Shown here: positions 11,691 through 21,800 of the stretch, one piece after another | Position numbering within the stretch: the stretch's first letter is position 1 | How the letters are laid out: every line of letters begins with the position of its first letter | Assembly (NCBI GenBank): GCA_963920705.1 | Contig: OY987226.1 | Span: 9,488,501 to 9,552,500, forward strand | DNA from: Odiellus spinosus | Taxonomy: Eukaryota; Arthropoda; Arachnida; Opiliones; Phalangiidae | Direction of reading: 5' to 3' | DNA length: 64,000 nucleotides | Program-made: the position numbers and the translations under genes | The notes under the pieces: generated by a model | Databases searched by the model: none | What the model saw: only the letters and a program-made list of their open reading frames with translations | What the model was told of the DNA's origin: nothing

Positions 11691-12863
11691 TTATAATAGA
11701 GGACAAGGATTAGGGCACGTTCGAACAAAAACTTCCAACCTATCTTGAGAAGGGTCCATCAAGGCGGTATACGTTGTCCCCTTCGATAAGACAGGTTTTG
11801 TAGACAAGATATCAAACATTCCAGCAAAATCAAAATTGATCGAAGTTCGATTTTTAAGGCATTGGATAGCGGAGATCCCGTGTTTGTCAAAAAGCATGGA
11901 TGGCTTCAACCAATGATCGTAATTACCCTGTACCAGAAACCATTTATATTCTGTCTCGGTCAAAGACCAAAGATTGCCGCCAGTATATCGACCGTTCTTA
12001 GTAATAACCATTCCTTGCCCTCTGTCTGTACCACCCAAGATTAAATAAGCTGGTGCCAACAATGTGGAGTTAATTAGCCGTTCTAGCGCATCGTTGAAAT
12101 TATCCGCGTATTGAGTCACATCCCTGGCTTCAAAACCCAACCATTTTAAAGAATGGTCACCGGCAATCCATTGAAAGACGCGAAAAATACCACCATCGAA
12201 ACTAAATTGGGTGGGTAAACTAAAACGTGTATTTACGCTAAGACTGAACCGTCCTGGTTTCATCGAAGTTAAGAGACCAACGTATCCAGCGAAACTAACT
12301 CCACGATAGACGGTACGGTTATCCTTTTGAAAGTTCAGTTTAACGATAATAGAGCTCAAAGCTTCGGTAACCATCCAAGTACTATTTTGAAAGTCCCAGC
12401 CTAGGAAAACTCCAAAGTCCAGGTTACGTCCGTGAATTATATGTCCGTCGTTGTTCTGCGTCACGATGGATGTGCAGAGAGCTGATATTTCATAGAAAAG
12501 GTTGTACATAACGATATCTCCGATAGGAATTCTAGTGGTTTTAGATATTCCCATAATTTCCATCGCGTACGTTTGTGGCAAGGTGGTTAGTATACTGGCC
12601 ATGCTATGCGCCATCATGTTAAAAGCTTGTTCCATTAAATATCCGTTTCCGTGTTTAAGTACATATACCAAGTTTGCAATGCCCTCTTTATGGTCGAGGG
12701 AAACTTGGGTCCATCTTTTCTCCGGTGGAAGATCGAGGTTGATGACGTATTCGGGGACATTGACGTTTACTGGAGGATACAGACCTTTTTCGCATTTAAG
12801 GCTTACAGATACACGCGTGTACTGAGTACAACAGAATAATATTAAAATATTTACTTTCGTCAT
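11691..12863 (-). CDS. Acid ceramidase-like hydrolase 2, single exon, active-site Arg changed
   Basis: Predicted 390-residue paralogue of ceramidase 1, also intronless. The start is the ATG at 12863, ahead of a hydrophobic signal peptide (VNILILFCC); the longer open frame has no earlier ATG. Prodomain motif YVINLDLPPEKRW, nucleophile Cys130 in SALCTSIV, Arg/Asp in HGRNLDFG and Asn in GNYDHW are present. The block that is DDRRT in copies 1 and 3 (Arg333 by human numbering) reads LFDKHGIS here, so the conserved Arg is replaced, most likely by Lys. The C-terminal CPNPC pair matches the family disulfide. The frame is intact, so this looks like a live gene whose catalysis or substrate may differ, not a decaying copy. 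Confidence 0.92.
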   Translation of the reverse strand: MTKVNILILFCCTQYTRVSVSLKCEKGLYPPVNVNVPEYVINLDLPPEKRWTQVSLDHKEGIANLVYVLKHGNGYLMEQAFNMMAHSMASILTTLPQTYAMEIMGISKTTRIPIGDIVMYNLFYEISALCTSIVTQNNDGHIIHGRNLDFGVFLGWDFQNSTWMVTEALSSIIVKLNFQKDNRTVYRGVSFAGYVGLLTSMKPGRFSLSVNTRFSLPTQFSFDGGIFRVFQWIAGDHSLKWLGFEARDVTQYADNFNDALERLINSTLLAPAYLILGGTDRGQGMVITKNGRYTGGNLWSLTETEYKWFLVQGNYDHWLKPSMLFDKHGISAIQCLKNRTSINFDFAGMFDILSTKPVLSKGTTYTALMDPSQDRLEVFVRTCPNPCPLL

Positions 12864-13000
12864 GAATAATTGAATATTCAACTTCGGTACGAGTTACTAT
12901 AAAGAACTAGGGATTAGAGAAAAATCGCGACTTGACGTGAGATACGATGCGAATTGGAGTACTTTTACACGCTTTGCGAGCAACAATTAAATACAGCTAT

Positions 13001-13010
13001 AGTTTTATAG
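13001..13010 (-). promoter_or_regulatory. TATA box of ceramidase 2
   Basis: The minus strand reads CTATAAAACT about 140 bases upstream of the ATG at 12863, a spacing close to that seen in ceramidase 1. This suggests the promoter was duplicated with the gene. Confidence 0.5.
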
Positions 13011-13483
13011 AGTTTAGTTAACATAAAGGCTCTTTCGTAACTCAAAAGCTCGAAAACATAAACTATACCTCAACCAAAACAGATGGGAATAATTCACGTC
13101 ATTGAAGAGTATTATAGCTTACATTTGGATTGGCCAATGCCACAAATATTTTTTTGTTTATCAAAGAACCAAAGAATAATTAAGGAAATATGATACGGAT
13201 CTCGCTTAAAATGTAATTTATCTTGCATCGAACACTGGAACCTAAATTAAAAAAGTGGCCCAGCTAGATTTAATAAAATGGCTCGCAAAGTGATTTCTCT
13301 TGCTCTAGAGCATCGAGCGTAAAGACGTGCTCTAGAATAATTATACACCATAACTTTGCTCTAGATATTTTCAACTTTATTATATATGTCGCTTTATATT
13401 AGACATTTTTTATGCTTAGAATTATTAAATTATTTTGAAATTAAACCATGAAGTATCTGTCTCCTTAAAGTTTTTTCCTTAAC

Positions 13484-15345
13484 TTACGACGCTGGATAGT
13501 CTTGAATATAAACTTCAAACCTATTCTGAGACGCGTCCATGAGCGCGGTGAATACTGTTTGCTTCAATAAGATTGGTCGCGTGGCCAAAACATTGTACAT
13601 CCCCGAAAAATCCAAATGTTTCGATGTCAGATTTTTAAGACAATTGATGGCTGGCGTTCGGCGATCGTCATTCGGTATCGGGCTCATCCAATGGTCGTAA
13701 TTTGTCTCCACCAGAAACCAATCGGATCTCGCATCATCGGACAAAGACCAAACATTACCGTTCCGCTCTCGACCATTCTTGGTAATTACGGCTCCTTGTC
13801 CTCGAGAGGTACCACCTAAGATGAAATACGCCGGGGCTAACAAAGTCGCATCTTTTAATAGTTCCAGAGCATCCTGGTAATTCTCCGCGTTTTCGGTGAC
13901 ATCCCTTACTAAGGATACGTTTGTGTTAAAATAAGGATAATTAAAATATGGATTCCTAATAACTTGACTCAAGATATCTGAACAATCTTTCGTTTGAGGG
14001 GAAAGCGGCCAGTCGATAGATGATAACTCGAACATTACTGGCCAACGCAGTGAGCTAGGCTGTTCACCATTGGCTGCTTCACCCTTTTTTTGTGGAGTAC
14101 ACTCTTCTTGATCGAAAGAACGCTAGTCAATCTTAATCGAGGTTCCATTCTAATTTATAAATTTTTAAAGGGAGAATGCAACCCAAAAACGTTATTTTTT
14201 ATTGATTCCTTATCGTTTAAATAGGCCTAATCCACCATTAAAAAACATTACAAAAAATATTAAACTAGCAATAAATTTAAAACTTGCCCGGAGCATTGGT
14301 TTAACTGGATTCATGGAGACCAACGATCAATGATATTGATCGACGCCTCTTGCATGAGGAATGTAGATCTCCATGATCAATGTTATTGGTAGCTAGTCCT
14401 TATACGGGAAGTCCGGGACATCTCCATAAATCCAGCTAAGCATATTTTGATGGTAAGTTTTAAATATATTTCTAGTATAAGATTAGTTTGTAATTTTTTT
14501 TAACTGTTGGATTAGGGCTATTTTAAACGATAAAAAACCTTTTTGTTAAGTTGCATTCTCCCTTTAAATCTCAAAACTATTTTCTTTTTATCTTGTAACA
14601 TGCCTTTAAATCCTATCCACGATAAAGAATGATCTCCAAGTAAAAACTGATAAATGTGAAACATTCCTCCGTCCAAATTATGTCGCGTTGTTAAGCTGTA
14701 CCGGGAATTCATACTCAGGCTAAACTTTCGCGGTTTGAAAGTCGTTAAGTGACCAACATAACCAGCAAAACTGACCGCCTGGTAGACAGTTTCGTTATGC
14801 TTCTGAAAATCCAGTTTCATAACCATGGGCTTCAAGGCTTCGGCGATGGTGTAAGAGTGTTTAACTTTATCAAAACCACCAAAATCCAGATTGCGTCCGT
14901 GAATTAAATGACCTTCTTCATTTCGCGCCACTATTGACGTGCATTGGGATGTTATTTCGTATATCAGATTACAAAGAAGGATTTCTTCAATTGGTATCCC
15001 AGTTACCGCGGTGATACCCAACATTTCGGACTTGTAGGGATCTGGCAACGAAGTAAATATTATCCGCATGACGCCTTCAACCAACTGGAATGTTATTGTC
15101 GCCATAGAAGAACCGATATTTGATTCAAGAACACGCTTCGTAACATTTAATAAATTTATAACGTCAGCTTTGTAGTCCAAGGCAATCTGAGTCCATCTTT
15201 CAGACGGTGGCAAATTGAGGTTGATGACGTACTCCGGGATATTGGTAAACTTCATAATTTTCGGAGGGTACAGCCCGGTTTCGCATTTAAAGCTTACAGC
15301 GTGGTAAATCAACGGAATAAATAGTAGACAGAAATGAACTTTCAT
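13484..15345 (-). CDS. Acid ceramidase-like hydrolase 3, two exons with a GC-AG intron
   Basis: Third tandem paralogue, predicted 388 residues from exons 15345-14604 and 13908-13484. Homology to the other copies breaks after SLSWIGFK and resumes at VRDVTENAENY. Joining AAAG/GCATGT to CCTTAG/TAAGG restores frame exactly, so a GC-AG intron of 695 nt is the simplest reading; without splicing the protein would stop near 14518. Signal peptide MKVHFCLLFIPLIYHAVS; an ATG at 15414 in the same frame is an alternative start. Nucleophile Cys135 (SQCTSIV), HGRNLDFG, ETNYDHW and DDRRT are all present. Oddities: the LGWD segment after HGRNLDFG is missing, and the C terminus ends IQDYPAS without the usual Cys pair. 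The intron holds a TTAA-flanked foldback element. If the intron is not spliced, this is a truncated pseudogene. Confidence 0.78.
14169..14563. mobile_element. Foldback MITE, family A, in the ceramidase 3 intron
   Basis: The element begins AGGGAGAATGCAAC and ends with its reverse complement GTTGCATTCTCCCT, flanked on both sides by TTAA (14165-14168 and 14564-14567). The similarity of the two arms extends inward for about 180 bases, so most of the element is one long inverted repeat. TTAA duplication is typical of piggyBac-type transposition; I infer a non-autonomous derivative. Relatives are at 36623-37141 and, as one arm only, about 57287-57430. Confidence 0.75.
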
Positions 15346-15865
15346 AGCTAAACTTGACGACTGTGCAAGCATTATGAGTTCAAAAACATGTTTGCAACAG
15401 AATAATTTTTTCATATTGAAACCGTGTTCAAGAGGAGTTGCGAAGAGATGAAGTGGATTTATCAGAAAAAGTAGTTCCCTTAAACACGACTATAGAGAGA
15501 ATGCATATACTTGACTCCGTTGCAAACGTACTATTACGTAACTATTAATGCCGTACTGTATACTAAAGTTTAAAGTGATGCTGTCAACATTTTTTCGTTC
15601 GGGTCTATGATAAATTATACTTTTACTTTTTAGGTGTAGACTAGCTTGTCAGGTCGTCAAGAAAAAGTCGACGACATTTTACATTTGTTCCAAAAATTAA
15701 GTTTCTAAATTTTACACCTTAACCAGCGCTTCTAAAGTGCTATATTTGTGAATTCAGTTTTTTCCTCCCAGAGCCAGAAATGATCTTGGAATTTCCGGAA
15801 AATAATTTATTTGTTTTAGAAATAAAAAATTTAAAACATGATCTTCAAACTTGCAAATTTTCAAA
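15346..15865. other. Spacer between ceramidase 3 start and C2CD3-like stop
   Basis: About 520 bases containing the ceramidase 3 promoter region (no obvious TATA box) and the 3' end of the C2CD3-like gene. A minus-strand AATAAA near 15803-15808 lies about 60 bases past the proposed C2CD3-like stop and is a plausible polyadenylation signal. Confidence 0.45.
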
Positions 15866-18800
15866 TCAACCCTTAATGCTTGTAACACTTTTTCTTAAAA
15901 AGTCATTGACTTTCATTCTTTTTTCAGATTTTGCGCTACTGATAACGCTACCAGTTTCGCTCTTAGCGCTCCTTAAAACGGAATTAAAATTATAAAATTA
16001 ATTGCGATATGAAAAAAAGAAAAGAAAAAAAAAAAAAAAAGAGTTGATTTAATACCTAGATTGTTTTATATTCTGCAATTTTTTTTCGCACATTAAATGT
16101 GCATTGATATTTGTATCTGATGACGTACTTTGGAGTAGCCAAATATATATTTTCAATTCCCCACAATCATCCCCAAATTCGTTGTTAATTAAGTAAGAAT
16201 TGCAAAGGTGATCAGTATGGTGGAATAAAGGTCTTAAATCCACCGTAGCAAATCCCAAAATTTTATCTTTATCTAAATATAATTAATAATTAATAACTAT
16301 GCTAGAAACTAAGTTTAATTTATAAGGAAAATGTTAAAAAATGACCCCTGCAAAAATGTTTTAAACTAAGTGTTCGGGGAGACGCTAACACGATGGAGAA
16401 ACACTAATTTTCAATAAAATGAAAATTCCCCTTAACTTGGTAGTACGTGCAAAGATAAGCTTTCCGTTTTCAATTGAAAGTAACAAAAATTAATAGAAAT
16501 GACGAATAATAATAAAAGTTTAAATGAAATTTAAATGACTGGTTCGGTTGAAACGCAGTCTATACTCTTGTATCAGGGACCAAAGACGCCACTTTAGACA
16601 AAAAATCTAAACTCTCGAATTTTTAACGGCCTTCACGAAAAGAGGGATATTAAAGTTTTAATTTACTTATGGTATTATTCATCTCAAGGTTCGAAAAAAA
16701 CATTTTTAAAACTATTTCCCAGATATTTAGAATACATTTTCCCTGATATTTCCAGGAGTACCAAAAATCATATTTTTCCCATTTAGGTTTAGAAATAAAA
16801 TGGTATGCTTTCTTTTACTATACAGTATGGTAAAAGTACTCATAACTCAAACTTCCCTGATTTCTACGATTTTTCAAGAATATTCCGAATTTCCCTATTT
16901 CTTCCCAACAATCAATTCCCTTTTATTTCTAGTTTCTATGAACACTGTATCTGCTCTGGATTATATTCATTGAAAAACACCTTCCCTTACATCCATAGCC
17001 TAGATTTGGATTATACAAATTGTTATACCCAACGTACCTCGTCTGCTACCCAAGAAAAGGTGACTTTAAATAGTACATGAACTTTTCCAATAAGTTATAA
17101 GGACCAAAACACGTGAAAGAGACATTTTTTAACATTCACCCTATTTAATTCCAAGACAAAAAAATGTATACCAGTAATTTCTTCTCGAACTAAATGTATT
17201 TTGAAAACTAAAAACTATAGTTCAAAAACAATTAAAAATTTAAATATCGAAGAGTCTAAAAAGCAAATCAAAAATGAATAAAATGTAGTCTTACATTTTG
17301 ATTTTCCATACGACCAGTATGAGTAAAATTCCATACCGGTTGAATAGATTTAGAAACTACATTTGTTGAAACTAGAGTGTCGTTCAAATTGCACGAAACA
17401 TAAGTTGAGGGCGGAAAATATAAATTCCTGAATAGAAAAATTGCAAATTTCATTTCACGAATAAAACCGCAGAAAAATTGTAATTAAATACCTAAGCGAA
17501 TCGTAGACGATTGGTAAATGAAATGCTCTATCAATGCACAAAATAATTTCCACGTTTCCAACAGTTGATTTATGAAAATTGGGATCGTGTAAAATTTGTT
17601 TAACTTTGTGAATATTTGATGGTTGAGCTTCGTAACTATCTTTCTCTTTTTCCAGATGAATATCTTTACGGCAATATTTACGCGCGTAACTTTTGGATTC
17701 ATGGACGATGAGCTTTCTGATTTGATTTTTTGTATTGGCAAGGATAGGAGCTTTCGCCACCACAAGTGGGTCTTTGGTTTCAACAATATTTGATATATCA
17801 CACTCTACGGGTGAAATCTTTTTGGAGCTTTTCAAAAACTCCACTACAATCTATACATAGAAACCAATATAACGTTGAAACTCAAGTAATGCGCGTTAAA
17901 CAACTTCGAAAAGATATAAAAGGCGTGCAATTTATGATGCGGAAAATTGGAAAATACCTAACCTTGATCGAGTTTGAGTTATGGGTGACCATTTCGTCTG
18001 ACGCGAGGTACAAGTTGGTTTCGAGTTTCATGTTATGTTTCAAAACATCGGACAGAATTATTTGCGTTTTGCCCAGACTTCGCATCTTAATAAAGATTAA
18101 GAACACGCGTCACGTTTGCATTTGAACTTAACAAATGAACAACATCAATATACTACCAGTTTCTTATGAGCATTCCTAGCTTCAACAATAAATTGAACGC
18201 TCTTAGATAATTGTTTCCCAACCAAATCAGGGCTATAATAGTACGGCAATACCCGATCTTGTTTGAAAATTACTCCTTTAAAACAAAAAGCAGTGCTTTT
18301 AGTGGTTGGGGACTTACATAATTTAAAGGCTAACAATATAAGGTTCATATTAAATCTAGAAAAATATTTTCGAAATATTTTTAGGAATTTTTCCAAGTAG
18401 AAAGATAAATTTTAGTATTTTATGTCTTGTCTTGTTAAGTTTTAATAATGACTAAGGACTTATCTTAGTCTATAAAACAAACGATACTTGTTTCATTATT
18501 TCATACTGCATTTAAAAATATATATAATATTTATCTTTCAGTCATCAAATCAAAATAAAACATCCTCAAATATAACCTCAGTCTTCCACTTAAAATAATT
18601 ATCCTCAAATATTTGCATTGAGTCTCCCACTCAAAATAAATATTCGCATATTTTCATTGAGCTTCAAATTCAAATAAAATCCTTAAATATAATCACCGAG
18701 TTCCCAATTCAAAAATAAAAATCCTTAACAAGGGATAACACAAAATTTAGCATTTCGAATTCAGTGACTTTTCCAGGTATACCTTTTTTCAAGGTTGCAT

Positions 18801-21800
18801 CTGGTCATTCTTCAAACCTAATTAAACGTTTAATCAGAGTCCAAATAAACATATAATCACCGAGTCTTCAACTCAGCTCTTATTCATCAATTATTTTCAT
18901 TGAGTCCAACATTTAAAAATAATTCTATTGTCATAGAGCCTTCACCTTTTTATAAATAATTCTATTGTCATTGAGCCTTCAACTTTTTAAAATAACTCTA
19001 TTGTCATTGAGTCTCCAACTTTTAAAAATAACTAATGTCACAGAGTCTTCAACTTATAAAAATAACTATGTCACAGTCTTCAACTTTTAAAAATAACTAA
19101 TGCCAGTCTTCAACTTTTAAAAATAACTAATGTCAGTCTTCAACTTTTAAAAATAACAAATGTCAGTCTTCAACTTTTAAAAATAACTAATGTCAGTCTT
19201 CAACTTTTAAAAATAACTAATGTCAGTCTTCAACTTTTAAAAATAACTAATGTCAGTCTTCAACTTTTAAAAATAACTAATGTCACTCTTCAACTTTTAA
19301 AAATAACTAATGTCACTCTTCAACTTTTAATGTAACTCTATTGTCATTGAGATTTCAACTTCATCCAAAGACATTTAGTCTGCAAATTTTTCCTAAGACA
19401 TTTAATCTTCAAATATCTATTGCCATTTAGCCTTCAACTAGATAAATTGTCATTTATTCTTCAACCAGCTACTGTCATTTAGTCTTCAACTAGCTATTGT
19501 CATTTAGTCTATCTATTGCTCGATCTATAGTCATTTAGTCTTCATCTATTGTAGTGAATCTTCAACTTTATTGTCATTGTCTTCAACTTTATATATTGTC
19601 ATTGAGTCTTCAACTTTACCTATTGTCATTGAGTCTTCAACTTTACCTATTGTCATTGAGTCTTCAACTTTACCTATTGTCATTGAGTCTTCAACTTTAC
19701 CTATTGTCATTGAGTCTTCAACTTTACCTATTGTCATTGAGTCTTCAACTTTATCTATTGTCATTGAGTTTTCAACTTTATCTATTGTCATTGAGTTTTC
19801 AACTTTATCTATTGTCATTGAGTTTTCAACTTTATCTATTGTCATTGAGTTTTCAACTTTATCTATTGTCATTGAGTTTTCAACTTTATATATTGTCATT
19901 GAGTCTTCAACTTTATCTATTGTCATTGAGTTTTCAACTATCTATGGTCAGCTTTATATATTGTCATTGTCTCATTGAGTCTTCAACTTTATCTATTGTC
20001 ATTGAGTTTTCAACTTTATTGTCATTGTCTTCAACTTTATATATTGTCATTGAGTCTTCAACTTTACCTATTGTCATTGAGTCTTCAACTTTACCTATTG
20101 TCATTGAGTCTTCAACTTTACCTATTGTCATTGAGTCTTCAACTTTACCTATTGTCATTGAGTCTTCAACTTTACCTATTGTCATTGAGTCTTCAACTTT
20201 ACCTATTGTCATTGAGTCTTCAACTTTACCTATTGTCATTGAGTCTTCAACTTTATCTATTGTCATTGAGTCTTCAACTTTATCTATTGTCATTGAGTCC
20301 AACTTTATTGTCATTGAGTCCAACTTTATTGTCATTGAGTCCAACTTTATTGTCATTGAGTCCAACTTTATCTATTGTCATTGAGTCTTCAACTTTTATC
20401 TATTGTCATTGAGTCTTCAACTTTTATCTATTGTCATTGAGTCTTCAACTTTTATCTATTGTCATTGAGTCTTCAACTTTTATTTATTGTCATTGAGTCT
20501 TCAACTTTATCTATTGTCATTGAGTTTTCAACTTTATCTATTGTCATTGAGTTTTCAACTTTATCTATTGTCATTGAGTTTTCAACTTTATCTATTGTCA
20601 TTGAGTTTTCAACTTTATCTATTGTCATTGAGTTTTCAACTTTATCTATTGTCATTGAGTTTTCAACTTTATATATTGTCATTGAGTCTTCAACTTTATC
20701 TATTGTCATTGAGTTTTCAACTATCTATGGTCAGCTTTATATATTGTCATTGTCTCATTGAGTCTTCAACTTTATCTATTGTCATTGAGTTTTCAACTAT
20801 CTATGGTCAACTTTATATATTGTCATTGTCTCATTGAGTCTTCAACTTAAAAATACAAGTACTAAAATATTGTCATTGAGTCTTTCACTTAAAATACTCA
20901 AATATTTTCAATGAGTCTTCATTGCAAATAGGTGGGAAATGTTATTGCCTTTTAAACTTAAGTTAAAACCAATTTCTCCAATATTTCCAGGTTTATATGA
21001 ACCCGCAAGATTTCTAGAAACTAGAATATAAATACCTCCATCTTTCAGTTTATCAGATAACAAATGAAAAACAGAAAAATCGCTGTATGTTCTGTGCCCT
21101 TTATTATTCCAACTAATAGCACTGTCCCTACCAACCCAAGGTATTCGCAATTCAACAGAAAATATCCTTGAAAAGCGTAACTCTTAAAACCGCAGCAAAT
21201 TGAGAAAAAAGAATGTAGTGTTGGTAACCAATATCAATCGGTAAAATCTTGATGGTAGTAATTGATATTGGTTCAGATCCATAACTTAAAAAAATTTTCA
21301 CTTACCAACCGCTGTTTTGATAAGTTGATTCAATGTTTAAAGTATCCACAGTAACTTTGATGTAGGAATAGTTCCTTAGATTTTCACCAAATGATTCAAT
21401 TGCATTTAATTGCTCTGTAGAAGATCCTTCATCAACCGTTGAATTAGATTTGCAATTTAGGTTTATCCGCGCATTATCTTGATCACGATTTAAGTTTATC
21501 CGGGCACTTTCTTGATCACAATTTAAGTTTGTTCGCGTGTTATCTTGATCACAATTTAAGTTTTTCCGGGCACTGGCTTGATCGCATTGAGTTTCCACAG
21601 TTTTACACAAAGTTGCTTTAACACTTTTGAAATCCTGGGTTTGCGTTTGAGTTGACTCTTTGCGTGAAACACGATTGTTTGAATTATAAATCAGGGAATT
21701 AAGAACAGAATCATCAGGTAATGAATCTTCTTCACAGTCCAAGCTTTCGCAAAACATGTCAGCTGATTTCTTAAAACTTGAGTCATTTTTATCTGTAAGA

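Noticed and set aside
19546-20837. Long open frames on both strands of the 27-bp array
   Set aside because: They follow from a stop-free repeat unit whose length is a multiple of three. Nothing indicates translation.
18540-20905. CRISPR-like direct repeats
   Set aside because: Units are contiguous with no unique spacers, and the locus is an intron in an animal genome.
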